A stretch of DNA of 64,000 bases from Nonomuraea solani (GTDB taxonomy: Bacteria; Actinomycetota; Actinomycetes; Streptosporangiales; Streptosporangiaceae). The notes below the pieces were generated by a model, which saw nothing but the letters and a program-made list of their open reading frames with translations, had not been told where the DNA came from and did not search any database. Positions 54,863 to 62,901 of this stretch are shown one piece after another. The position numbers were made by a program, and so were the translations under genes. Location of the stretch: assembly GCF_900108335.1 (NCBI RefSeq), contig NZ_FNVT01000001.1:434001-498000 (forward strand), read 5' to 3'. Within the stretch, counting starts at the first letter, position 1. Each line of letters opens with the position of its first letter.

Positions 54863-56973
54863 TGTCCAGGGAAGTCATCGAGAAGGCGCTCGCCGAAGGG
54901 CGCACCGCCCTGACGGCTCCCGAGGGCCGTGAGCTGTGCCAGGCGTACGGCATCGCCACCCCCGGCGAAGGGCTGGCCACCTCGGCCGACGAGGCCGCGC
55001 GGCTCGCCAGGGAGATCGGGTTCCCGGTCGTGCTCAAGATCGTGTCTCCCGACATCCTGCACAAGACCGACGCCGGCGGCGTCCTGGTCGGCCTCAAGAC
55101 CGTGGGCGAGGTCCAGGAGGGCTACGACACGATTCTGGCCAACGCCCGCGCCTACAACCCGGACGCGAAGATCGACGGCATCCAGGTGCAGCAGCTCGTC
55201 AGCGGCGGCCACGAGGTCATCGTCGGCGCGGTCACCGACCCGACCTTCGGCAAGGTCATCGCCTTCGGTCTGGGCGGCGTTCTGGTCGAAGTACTCAAGG
55301 ACGTGACCTTCCGGCTTGCCCCGGTTTCGGGTGATGATGCGCTTGGGATGCTGGACGACATCAGAGCGGCCGAGGTACTGCGTGGGGTGCGTGGGGCCGA
55401 ACCGGCCAACCGAGAGGCCCTGGCGGCGCTGATCGAGCGCGTCGGCCGGCTGGTCACCGACATCCCCGAGATCGTCGAGGTCGACCTCAACCCCGTCTTC
55501 GCCGACGCCCGCGGCGCGGTCGCCGCCGACGTGCGCGTCCTCATCGGCGAGCCGGCCCCCGAGGTCACCCGGCTGTCGCGCGAGGAGATCCTGCGGCAGA
55601 TGACGCGGATCTTCAAGCCGCGCTCGGTCGCCGTGATCGGCGCCTCCGCCGAAGCCGGCAAGATCGGCAACTCGGTCATGAGCAACCTCATCAACGGCGG
55701 CTACCAGGGGAAGATCTTCCCGATCAACCCCAAGGCCGACGAGATCATGGGGAGGACGGCGTACAAGAGCATCTCGGACGTGCCCGGCGACGTGGACGTG
55801 GCCGTGTTCGCGATCCCGGCCAAGTTCGTGGCCTCCGCGCTGGAGGAGGTCGGCGAGAAGGGCGTGGCGGGCGCGATCATGATCCCGTCCGGGTTCGCCG
55901 AGACCGGGAACGTCGAGGGCCAGCAGGAGATCGTCGAGATCGCGCGCAGGCACGGCGTCCGCATGCTCGGGCCCAACATCTACGGCTACTACTACACGCC
56001 GGAGAACCTCTGCGCGACGTTCTGCACCCCGTACGACGTCAAGGGCAGCGTCGCGCTGACCTCGCAGAGCGGCGGCATCGGCATGGCCATCCTGGGCTTC
56101 AGCCGCACCACCAAGATGGGCGTCTCGGCCATCGTCGGCGTCGGCAACAAGGCCGACGTGGACGAGGACGACCTGCTGACCTTCTTCGAGCAGGACGACA
56201 ACACCAAGGCCGTGGCCATGCACCTGGAGGACCTCAAGGACGGGCGCGGCTTCGTCGAGGCCGCCCGCCGGGTCGTCAAGGAGAAGCCGGTCATCGTCCT
56301 CAAGGCGGGCCGCACCGCGATGGGCGCGCGGGCCGCCGGCTCCCACACCGGCGCGCTGGCCGGCGACGACAAGGTGTACGACGACATCCTCCGCCAGGCC
56401 GGCGTCGTCCGCGCGCCCGGGCTGAACGACATGCTGGAGTACGCCCGCGCGCTGCCGATCCTGCCCGCCCCCAAGGGCGAGAACGTCGTCATCATCACCG
56501 GCGCCGGCGGCTCGGGCGTGCTGCTGTCCGACGCCATCGTGGACGCCGGGCTCACGCTCATGGACATCCCGCCCGACCTGGACGCGGCCTTCCGCGCCTA
56601 CATCCCGCCCTTCGGAGCGGCGGGCAATCCCATCGACATCACCGGCGGCGAACCACCCTCGACCTACGAGAACACGGTCCGCCTCGGCCTCCAGGACGAG
56701 CGCATCCACGCGCTCGTCCTGGGCTACTGGCACACGATCGTGACGCCGCCGATGGTCTTCGCCGAGCTCATCGCCCGTGTGGTGGCCGATGAGCGGGCGA
56801 AGGGCAATGTCAAACCGGTCGTGGCGTCGCTCGCCGGCGACACCGAGGTTGAGGAGGCCAGCGAGTACCTGTTCGAGCACGGCGTGGTCGCGTACCCGTA
56901 CACGACTGAGAAGCCCGTGGCGGTCCTCGGTGCGAAGTACCGCTGGGCCAGGGCTGCCGGACTGCTGCGCTAA
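54862..56973 (+). CDS. ADP-forming acyl-CoA ligase (acetate-CoA ligase family)
   Basis: 703 residues, beta-like and alpha-like halves fused. The N-terminal ATP-grasp part (FPVVLKIVSPDILHKTDAGG, VIAFGLGGVLVEVLKDVTFR) occupies ~1-230. The CoA-binding part follows (FKPRSVAVIGASAEAGKIGN), then the succinyl-CoA-ligase-like part with the phosphohistidine loop GSHTGALAGDD near residue 495. Such enzymes interconvert acyl-CoA + ADP + Pi with acid + CoA + ATP. Third gene of the oxc-frc operon, coupled by the overlapping GTG. It may prime oxalate to oxalyl-CoA or harvest ATP from formyl-CoA; both are inferences. Domain order (ATP-grasp first) is the reverse of many archaeal enzymes. Confidence 0.85.
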   Translation: MSREVIEKALAEGRTALTAPEGRELCQAYGIATPGEGLATSADEAARLAREIGFPVVLKIVSPDILHKTDAGGVLVGLKTVGEVQEGYDTILANARAYNPDAKIDGIQVQQLVSGGHEVIVGAVTDPTFGKVIAFGLGGVLVEVLKDVTFRLAPVSGDDALGMLDDIRAAEVLRGVRGAEPANREALAALIERVGRLVTDIPEIVEVDLNPVFADARGAVAADVRVLIGEPAPEVTRLSREEILRQMTRIFKPRSVAVIGASAEAGKIGNSVMSNLINGGYQGKIFPINPKADEIMGRTAYKSISDVPGDVDVAVFAIPAKFVASALEEVGEKGVAGAIMIPSGFAETGNVEGQQEIVEIARRHGVRMLGPNIYGYYYTPENLCATFCTPYDVKGSVALTSQSGGIGMAILGFSRTTKMGVSAIVGVGNKADVDEDDLLTFFEQDDNTKAVAMHLEDLKDGRGFVEAARRVVKEKPVIVLKAGRTAMGARAAGSHTGALAGDDKVYDDILRQAGVVRAPGLNDMLEYARALPILPAPKGENVVIITGAGGSGVLLSDAIVDAGLTLMDIPPDLDAAFRAYIPPFGAAGNPIDITGGEPPSTYENTVRLGLQDERIHALVLGYWHTIVTPPMVFAELIARVVADERAKGNVKPVVASLAGDTEVEEASEYLFEHGVVAYPYTTEKPVAVLGAKYRWARAAGLLR

Positions 56974-57055
56974 GAGCCGAGCGCAACCGTCAGGCGAGGG
57001 GGCTTTATTCGGGGCAGCGCACGAGGAAGGCAACAACCCCCCAGGAGGTCCGTAG

Positions 57056-58546
57056 GTGGACACATCGAACACACCACCGGCGACGGCCGCGCCGCCGGTC
57101 GAGGATCAACGAGTATGGAAAGCGGGCCGGCTTGAGCCGATGCCCATCAGGAAGCTGCCCGACGCGCCTCCGTCGGTGCACATTCTCGGGCCGACGGTCT
57201 TCCTCGTCGCGCTGGGCGTGGGCATGGGCGAGTCGTACATGTGGCCGCGTCTTGTGCTGCTGTTCGGGCCGGAGATCAGGTGGCTGTTCCTGATCGGCGT
57301 CACGCTGCAGGCCGTGGTCATGCTGGAGATGGCGCGCTACGCCATGGCGACGGGGGAGAGCATCTTCTCCGGCGCGGCCCGCGTGTTCAAGCCGCTGATG
57401 TGGTTCTTCTTCATCGTGGCCATCGCCGTCTACATCTGGCCGGGACACCTGTCGGCGGGAGCGGCGGCGTTCGAGGAGATAACCGGAATCCCCTGGATGG
57501 TGACCGCGATCGCCGGGTTGATCCTCGTCGGCGTGGTCTTCACCCTGGCCAAGGTCATCTACAACCTGCTCGAAAACGTCCTGTCGCTGCTGATCGGCGC
57601 TCTCGTGATCGGCACCGCCGTGGTCGCCGCCATGGTGGGCTCGTGGAGCGACGTGGTCACCACGATCACCGGCATGTTCTCCTTCGGCTACCTGCCGGCG
57701 GAGGCCCTGTCGGCCGCCTGGTTCCCCGTCATCGTGGGAGCCTGCGCGTTCGCGGGACCGTCGGGCATGCAGCAGATGTGGTACACGCTGCACCTGCGCG
57801 ACTCCGGCGCCGGCATGGGCGCGCACATCCCGCAGGTCCGCGGGCTGCGGCACGCGAGTGAGCAGGAGGAGATGCCCTCGCGCGGGTTCATGTTCGACAC
57901 CGAGGACGCGGCCGAGATGGCCAAGTGGAAGGGCTGGCGGCGCTGGGTCACGTTCGACGCGCTGCTGCTGTTCTGGGGCATCACCATGCTGGTCACGATC
58001 TCCTTCACGGTGATCGCGCAGGCGGCGGTGCGGCAGAACCCGGCCGTGCGCACGGCCATTCAGGGCGACGACCGGGAGGTGGCGCTGACCGCGATGTCCG
58101 ACGCCGTCTCCTCGGCGGGCAGCTCGGTACTCGGGGCCGTCTTCCTCGGGTTCATCGCGCTGATCGGCCTGAACGCGACGCTCGGCCTGTTCGACTCCTT
58201 CTCCAGGGGTCAGGCTGACATGACCTACAACTTCGTCCGCGGGGCGAAGAAGCTGGGCATGTCCCGCCTGTACGGCGTCTTCCTCTGGGGCGTGATCCTC
58301 TTCGGCATCCTGATCCTGCTGTTCGGCCCGGCCGACGGTCCCAGCGGGATCCTGGACACGCTGGCGTTCCTGTCGACGTTCGCGATGGGGGCCTACTGCG
58401 TGACACTCCTGCTGGTGAACAACCGGATGTTGCCGAAACCGATCAGGCCACGATGGTGGACCAACGTGATCATCGGCTTCGGCGCGGTGTTCTACCTGGG
58501 GATGCTGTTCTACAGTCTCTTCGCCTACGGCGTGGTCGTGGGCTGA
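57056..58546 (+). CDS. Nramp-related transporter lacking metal motifs
   Basis: 496 residues, about eleven to twelve membrane spans; fold-level resemblance to Nramp/SLC11 (VFLVALGVGMGESYMWPRLV in the first span, FPVIVGACAFAGPSGMQQMW in the sixth). The metal-coordinating DPGN of span 1 and MPH of span 6 are absent (GMGESYM and GPSGMQQ instead), so classical Mn/Fe transport is unlikely. A hydrophilic insert of ~40 residues follows span 6. Begins 83 bases after the CoA ligase and is probably in the same transcript; AGGAGG precedes the GTG. Import of oxalate or another carboxylate is an attractive but unproven role; coupling to the TerC gene leaves a metal-related role open. Confidence 0.7.
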   Translation: MDTSNTPPATAAPPVEDQRVWKAGRLEPMPIRKLPDAPPSVHILGPTVFLVALGVGMGESYMWPRLVLLFGPEIRWLFLIGVTLQAVVMLEMARYAMATGESIFSGAARVFKPLMWFFFIVAIAVYIWPGHLSAGAAAFEEITGIPWMVTAIAGLILVGVVFTLAKVIYNLLENVLSLLIGALVIGTAVVAAMVGSWSDVVTTITGMFSFGYLPAEALSAAWFPVIVGACAFAGPSGMQQMWYTLHLRDSGAGMGAHIPQVRGLRHASEQEEMPSRGFMFDTEDAAEMAKWKGWRRWVTFDALLLFWGITMLVTISFTVIAQAAVRQNPAVRTAIQGDDREVALTAMSDAVSSAGSSVLGAVFLGFIALIGLNATLGLFDSFSRGQADMTYNFVRGAKKLGMSRLYGVFLWGVILFGILILLFGPADGPSGILDTLAFLSTFAMGAYCVTLLLVNNRMLPKPIRPRWWTNVIIGFGAVFYLGMLFYSLFAYGVVVG

Positions 58547-59040
58547 TGGGAGGACGGCACAGCCTCGAACTCGCCCTGCCAGGGGCGTCGATCGGAGCCG
58601 TCGCCGGAGCCATGGCCGGTGGGCTGACCCTGCTCGCGGGGCAGCCCACCGGGATGGCCGCGCTGTCCGCCCTGGCGCTCGCCGTACCGCTCGGCCTCTT
58701 CGGCGGGCTGTACGGCGTGCTCCTCGGCCACGGCGTCTTCCGGCCGGGGACCTTCGGGCCGGTGGGCCTCTACTGGATCGCGGCCTTCCCCGTGTCCCGG
58801 CTCACGCAGGAGACCCTGGCGCCGACCGGCGTCGGCATGGCCGACGGGGTGCCGTTGTTCCTGGCCTACCAGGCCATGGTCAGCCTCGGCTTCGCGATCG
58901 GCTTCGTCTGGCTGCACGAACGGCTCATGCCGCACTGGCTCATGCGCCGCGCGACCGGCAATCCGGTGGCCCAGGCGCTGCTGGAGCAGTACGTCCGGTA
59001 CGCCCGGCTGGTCCGTACGCGGAAAGGGGCACGTAAGTGA
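58546..59040 (+). CDS. Small membrane protein between Nramp-like and TerC
   Basis: 164 residues with about four hydrophobic segments (GASIGAVAGAMAGGLTLLAG, MAALSALALAVPLGLFGG, FGPVGLYWIAAFPVSRL, FLAYQAMVSLGFAIGFVWLH) and a basic tail (RYARLVRTRKGARK). No family recognised. Its ATG overlaps the stop of the Nramp-like gene by one base and its stop overlaps the terC start (GTGA), so it belongs to that operon, possibly as an accessory subunit. Confidence 0.65.
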   Translation: MGGRHSLELALPGASIGAVAGAMAGGLTLLAGQPTGMAALSALALAVPLGLFGGLYGVLLGHGVFRPGTFGPVGLYWIAAFPVSRLTQETLAPTGVGMADGVPLFLAYQAMVSLGFAIGFVWLHERLMPHWLMRRATGNPVAQALLEQYVRYARLVRTRKGARK

Positions 59041-60020
59041 ACCTGCCCGTGTGGATCTGGCTGGCCACCATCGGCGGTTTCTGCCTCGTCCTCGCCTTGG
59101 ACTTCTACCTCGTCGCCCGCAACCCCCACGAGCCCTCGTTCAAGGAGTGCGTGGGCTGGGTGACGTTCTACGTGGGACTGGCCGTCGCCTTCGGCGCCGG
59201 CCTGCTCCTGCTCTCCGGGCCCGCGCACGGAGGGGAGTTCTTCGCCGGGTGGATCACCGAGTACTCGCTCAGCGTGGACAACCTCTTCGTCTTCCTGCTG
59301 ATCATGAGCCGGTTCAATGTGCCGCGGCAGTACCGGCAGAAAGTGCTGCTCATCGGCATCATCCTGGCGCTGGTCATGCGCGGCGGCTTCATCGCGGCCG
59401 GTGCCGAGGCCGTGACCAGGTTCGACTGGCTCTTCTACGTGTTCGGCGCCTTCCTCGTCTACACCGCGTGGAAGCTGATCGGGCACGAGGAAGAGGAGGC
59501 GGAGTTCTCCGAGAACCTCGCCCTGCGCACGGTACGCCGCGTGCTCCCGACGACGGACACCTACCACGGAGCCCGGCTCACCGTGCACCACGGCCGCAGG
59601 ATGGTCACCCCGATGCTGATCGTCATGGTCGCCATCGGCACCACCGACCTGCTGTTCGCGCTCGACTCGATTCCGGCGATCTTCGGGCTCACGAAGGAGC
59701 CCTACCTGGTGTTCACCGCCAACGCCTTCGCCCTCATGGGGCTGCGGCAGCTCTTCTTCCTGATCGGCGGGCTGCTCGACCGGCTCGTCTACCTGAGCAA
59801 GGGCCTGTCGGTGGTGCTGGCCTTCATCGGCGTCAAGCTGATCCTCGAAGCCCTGCACCACGACGGCGTGTCGTGGGCGCCGGAGATCCCGATCCTGGTG
59901 TCTCTCGGCGTCATCCTCGGCACCCTCGCCGTGACCACGGTGCTGAGCCTGGTCAAGTCGGCCCGCGACGCGAAGGCGGTGGAACCAGAACCCGCGCAAC
60001 GGTCGTCCTCGGGGCGCTGA
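59037..60020 (+). CDS. TerC/Alx-family membrane protein
   Basis: 327 residues, about nine membrane spans. Both TerC signatures are present: WITEYSLSVDNLFVFLLIM and TTDLLFALDSIPAIFGLT, with the conserved Asp residues thought to bind a metal ion. TerC/Alx proteins export Mn(II) or supply metal to secreted enzymes. GTG start coupled to the previous gene. Presence next to an Nramp-related transporter suggests paired ion handling; oxalate binds Mn and Ca, so metal homeostasis during oxalate growth would make sense. Confidence 0.9.
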   Translation: MNLPVWIWLATIGGFCLVLALDFYLVARNPHEPSFKECVGWVTFYVGLAVAFGAGLLLLSGPAHGGEFFAGWITEYSLSVDNLFVFLLIMSRFNVPRQYRQKVLLIGIILALVMRGGFIAAGAEAVTRFDWLFYVFGAFLVYTAWKLIGHEEEEAEFSENLALRTVRRVLPTTDTYHGARLTVHHGRRMVTPMLIVMVAIGTTDLLFALDSIPAIFGLTKEPYLVFTANAFALMGLRQLFFLIGGLLDRLVYLSKGLSVVLAFIGVKLILEALHHDGVSWAPEIPILVSLGVILGTLAVTTVLSLVKSARDAKAVEPEPAQRSSSGR

Positions 60021-60023
60021 ACC

Positions 60024-60064
60024 GAGCCGCGCGCCGGGGGCCTTCCCGCCCTGCCGCGCGGCTC
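60024..60064. terminator. Bidirectional terminator after terC
   Basis: GAGCCGCGCG pairs with CGCGCGGCTC (10 bp), with a further CGGGGG/CCTTCCCG pairing in the loop. It covers the stop of the convergent 60-residue gene. Confidence 0.75.
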
Positions 60065-60245
60065 AGTGGCGCGGACTCTTGCGCACCTCGTGCTCGGCGC
60101 TCCACGCGCGCAGGTATCGGTCCGCGTCGTCCGCGGAGTAGTGCTTCCTCAGCGCCGCGCTCAGACCGACGCCGATGGAGCCGCCGTCGGCCGGCCGGCC
60201 CATGGGATCACCCAGAAGAAAGCGGAAGAACGCCTTCATGGTCAT
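60063..60245 (-). CDS. Small hypothetical protein (60 aa)
   Basis: Begins MTMKAFFRFLLGDPMGRPAD and ends in a charged helix (DDADRYLRAWSAEHEVRKSP). AGGAGG lies just upstream; the second ATG, two codons in, has the better spacing. Codon use is gene-like and a good ribosome binding site supports it, but no family is recognised. Convergent to terC. Confidence 0.5.
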   Translation of the reverse strand: MTMKAFFRFLLGDPMGRPADGGSIGVGLSAALRKHYSADDADRYLRAWSAEHEVRKSPRH

Positions 60246-60578
60246 GCACCTCCTGTACGTACCGCTCCACCCTCTACCCGAGGTGTTTCGGAGCATGTGG
60301 CCTTCTGTGAACGTCACATCAATCCCCCCGACCGGACCCGTCCACCTGACCCGGCCGTCCCTCCCGAGCCACTGAGCCCGGCCGTCCATGCCGTGCCACG
60401 GGACGCCTGCCGCCTGCACCGAGCCCCCGGCCCAGCCGACTTCACCCGGTCCGGCCAAGCGCGTCTCCACGCGTGCCGAACCGACCTCACCCCTTAAAGG
60501 GACCTCAGCCGAAGTACGGCGGAGACGGAAGGGAGAGGGGAAGCCGTGACGACGAACGGGATCGGGGTTGACCTGGAG
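60246..60578. other. Non-coding stretch between small ORF and gntR
   Basis: No credible gene. It contains TGTGA-ACG-TCACA (60306-60318), a small palindrome, and CCCTTAAAGGG (60491-60501). The promoter of the 60-residue gene must lie in the left part. A terminator for the minus-strand gntR is expected near 60540-60578, but I see no strong hairpin. Confidence 0.5.
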
Positions 60579-61325
60579 TCAGCCCGCCTTCCCAAGCCGC
60601 CGAGGCCGCCGCCGCCGGACAGGCTTGGGAGCAGGCTCCACCGGCTCGTTCTCCCGCTGCTCCATGTAGGAAGCCCGGGTGTGCTCGGTATGGTCCCGCA
60701 TGATCTTCGCAGCCTCACGCTCATCGCCCGCCTCGATCGCGTCGATCAGCGACGTGTGCTCATCCCACGAGGCCATGCCCCGCTGCCGGGCCACGGGCGT
60801 GTGATACCACCGCACCCGCCTGGCCACCTGAGCCGCCAGCTCGGCCAGAACCATGTTGCCCGACAAGGCGGTCACCAGGTGGTGCAGCTCGGAGTTGGTC
60901 GCAACGGCCGAGTCGACGTCGTCGGACTCCACCGCGGCGATGCCCCGCGCACACAGGGCCCGCAACCGCTTCACACCATCCTCACCGGCATGCAAGGCGG
61001 CGAGCCGGGCGGACTCGGTCTCCAGTAGTGTGCGCACGGCGAGAAGCTGGTCGGCCTCCTCCAGCGTCGGTACGTGCACAAAGGCGCCCTGACCCGGGTG
61101 CAGATCCACCCAGCCTTCACCACTGAGCTGCTGCAGAGCCTCGCGGACCGGCTGCCTGGAGACACCGAGCAACTCGGCCAGCTCACTCTCGACGAGGTGC
61201 TGACCGGGCTTGAGCTGGCCGGAGACGATGAGCTCCTGGATGGCCTCGATCACGCTCTCCCTGAGCGTGGCGGGGCGGGGAATCTTGGCGGCCGCCGTCT
61301 GACCGGCCTGATCGGACAGCAACAT
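60579..61325 (-). CDS. GntR-family (FCD) regulator of the oxalate/formate genes
   Basis: 248 residues. Winged helix at the start (LRESVIEAIQELIVSGQLKP, then VSRQPVREALQQLSGEGWV), followed by the all-helical FCD ligand domain with metal-type residues (ELHHLVTALSGNMVLAEL, DEHTSLIDAIEAGD). FCD proteins sense carboxylic acids. A basic tail (KPVRRRRPRRLGKAG) is unusual. The 16-bp site F lies upstream of its own gene and five more copies precede the catabolic genes, so it is the best candidate for their regulator, probably relieved by oxalate, oxalyl-CoA or formate. ATG chosen because GGAG is eight bases upstream; a GTG two codons earlier is too close. Confidence 0.88.
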   Translation of the reverse strand: MLLSDQAGQTAAAKIPRPATLRESVIEAIQELIVSGQLKPGQHLVESELAELLGVSRQPVREALQQLSGEGWVDLHPGQGAFVHVPTLEEADQLLAVRTLLETESARLAALHAGEDGVKRLRALCARGIAAVESDDVDSAVATNSELHHLVTALSGNMVLAELAAQVARRVRWYHTPVARQRGMASWDEHTSLIDAIEAGDEREAAKIMRDHTEHTRASYMEQRENEPVEPAPKPVRRRRPRRLGKAG

Positions 61326-61367
61326 GGTCACGTCTCCAGAGCAGCGTTAAAGTTTTTCGTCGACTGC

Positions 61368-61383
61368 CTACAGCATACCGTCC
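61368..61383. promoter_or_regulatory. GntR-type operator, site F (gntR autoregulation)
   Basis: Read on the minus strand, GGACGGTATGCTGTAG matches the motif core ACGGTATGCNGTA. It lies 42 bases upstream of the gntR start. Confidence 0.65.
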
Positions 61384-61490
61384 AGGGGTTGCCCACGGTC
61401 GTGAGTCTCATCACAGGGGTCGTCACAGGGATGGTCGCGGAGGCGGTCGTGAAGGCGGCCACGGAGGTGGTCGCGGGGGCGGTCACGCGG

Positions 61491-61504
61491 GCCGTCATGA
61501 CGGC
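61491..61504 (-). terminator. Candidate hairpin after OFA transporter gene
   Basis: GCCGTCATGACGGC is a perfect 14-bp palindrome (stem GCCGT/ACGGC, loop CATG), three bases beyond the stop of the minus-strand transporter gene. Weak for a terminator, but nothing better lies between it and gntR. Confidence 0.35.
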
Positions 61505-61507
61505 GCG

Positions 61508-62812
61508 TTACAGGGGGATGGTCGCGGGCAGGCCGGGGATGCGCAGGCGGGGCGTGGCCAGGGCGGGCAACGCCGCCAGCGCGGCCGCCGCCAGGAGCGC
61601 GGTGCCGGGGGCGTTCAGGGCGACGAGGGCCAGCGCCACGGCCGCCACCCCCGCCAGGGCCTTGGCGCTGTAGACGACCGCGTGGATCTCGCCGGCGCCC
61701 TCGGTGCCGAAGAACTCACGTACGAGGCTGGCCACCAGCGGATAGAACGCACCCCCGCCCAGCCCGGCCGCCACGACCCCGGCCCACAGCACCGGCCCGC
61801 CCACTCCATCTGCCCCACCGGCGATCGCCGTGGTGCTCTGGAAGGTGGTGGCGAGGAGGACCTGGCCGGTGGCCAGCGCGGTGAGGACGGCGGCCAGGGT
61901 GCGGCGGCGGCCGAGGAGTTCGGCGGCGCGCATGGCGGCCGAGCGGCCGGCGCCGTTGAGGGCCACCAGGAGCGCCAGGGCGCCCCAGGAGCCGGTGCTC
62001 GCGACCACGATCACGTCGAACACCGACACGGCCCCGGCGCAGATCAGGATGAGAGCGAGCGCCGGAAGCGCGCGCGTGCGCAGCGCCTGGGACAGCAGGA
62101 ACTGCTTGGCCGCCTCAGGAGCCGTGCGCAGCCGGGCCGCGTCGAGGGCGTGGGTGCGCGGGTCCACGGTGTCGGGCCACCACAGCGGCGGGGGCAGGCG
62201 CAGGTGCCGGGCCGCCGCCCCGATGACGGCCGCCGCGATGACGGCGGCGACCAGGAAGGCGGCGGACGTGGCGCCGGGCGCGATCCCGGCCCACACCAGC
62301 AGGGGTACGGCCCCGTACCCGAAGGCGCCGGTGATCAGGCCGACCCGGGCGGCGGGCCGTTCCGGGTACCAGGAGGACACGACCTGCCCGCACACCCCAT
62401 AGACCAGCCCCGCCCCCAGCCCCCCGAGCAGGGCGTACCCGAGAAAAGCCAGAAAGACCAGTGCGCCCGACCCGGTGAGCGCGGCCCCCGTGACCGCGGG
62501 GCCGGTGAGGGCGGCTGTGGCGAGGCCGAGGGCGCTCAGCGCGGCGCCCGCGATCAGGGCGGTGCGGACGGTCAGGCGGCCGCGGCGGACCAAGTGGAGG
62601 GCGGGCAGGGCGCCCACCGCCTGGCAGGCGATCCAGGCGGCGAGGAGCGTCAGCCCCGCCGGTTCGCGGGTGAGCAGCGCGGCGTAGCCGTACTGGAGCG
62701 GGCTGATCGCGGCCATGGCCCCCAGGGCGAGCCAGAACATCCGGGTGCGGTCGGCGGGGACGGGGCCGGGAAGGTACGAGCGCCCGCGCCAGTCCTTAAC
62801 TGCATTCTCCAT
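61508..62812 (-). CDS. MFS transporter, oxalate/formate antiporter (OFA) type
   Basis: 434 residues, twelve membrane spans. The segment FLGYALLGGLGAGLVYGVCG followed by VVSSWYPERPAARVGLITGA and FGYGA matches the OFA family signature (G-x-G-x-G-x-x-Y-G ... W-x-P-x-R ... G-F-G). OFA members exchange oxalate for formate across the membrane. The N-terminus DWRGRSYLPGP resembles the usual D-W-x-G-R start. On the minus strand TCGACA and TATTGC are 17 bases apart and end seven bases before this ATG, so the mRNA is probably leaderless and operator D covers the -10 and start. An upstream in-frame start would run through the operator and was rejected. Confidence 0.82.
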   Translation of the reverse strand: MENAVKDWRGRSYLPGPVPADRTRMFWLALGAMAAISPLQYGYAALLTREPAGLTLLAAWIACQAVGALPALHLVRRGRLTVRTALIAGAALSALGLATAALTGPAVTGAALTGSGALVFLAFLGYALLGGLGAGLVYGVCGQVVSSWYPERPAARVGLITGAFGYGAVPLLVWAGIAPGATSAAFLVAAVIAAAVIGAAARHLRLPPPLWWPDTVDPRTHALDAARLRTAPEAAKQFLLSQALRTRALPALALILICAGAVSVFDVIVVASTGSWGALALLVALNGAGRSAAMRAAELLGRRRTLAAVLTALATGQVLLATTFQSTTAIAGGADGVGGPVLWAGVVAAGLGGGAFYPLVASLVREFFGTEGAGEIHAVVYSAKALAGVAAVALALVALNAPGTALLAAAALAALPALATPRLRIPGLPATIPL

Positions 62813-62826
62813 ACGGTATGCAATAT
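62811..62826. promoter_or_regulatory. GntR-type operator, site D (OFA transporter)
   Basis: ATACGGTATGCAATAT, one mismatch to the motif, overlaps the -10 region and the start codon of the minus-strand transporter gene. Confidence 0.8.
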
Positions 62827-62870
62827 CCAGAAAACAGCCGCCTGTCGAGACCCTAGACGGAGGATACTCC

Positions 62871-62886
62871 ATACGGTATACCGTCT
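62871..62886. promoter_or_regulatory. GntR-type operator, site E (sucC-like)
   Basis: ATACGGTATACCGTCT matches the motif at 15 of 16 positions. GATACT (62863) could be a -10, which would put the operator at the transcription start of the sucC-like gene 16 bases further on. Site D lies 60 bp away, centre to centre, so the two could act together. Confidence 0.8.
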
Positions 62887-62901
62887 ACAAAGGAGGCTCG
62901 A

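Noticed and set aside
60306..60318. TGTGA-ACG-TCACA as a CRP-type site
   Set aside because: CRP half-sites are spaced by six bases; here the gap is three, and no fitting promoter is nearby.
61381..61500. GGTCGT-type imperfect repeats between gntR and the transporter as a structured RNA
   Set aside because: Period is irregular and no long stable pairing other than the 14-bp palindrome can be drawn.
62813..62872. Upstream ATG extending the OFA transporter by 20 residues
   Set aside because: It would read through operator D and the -10 hexamer, and the added residues ([17 protein letters not shown]) do not look like the family.
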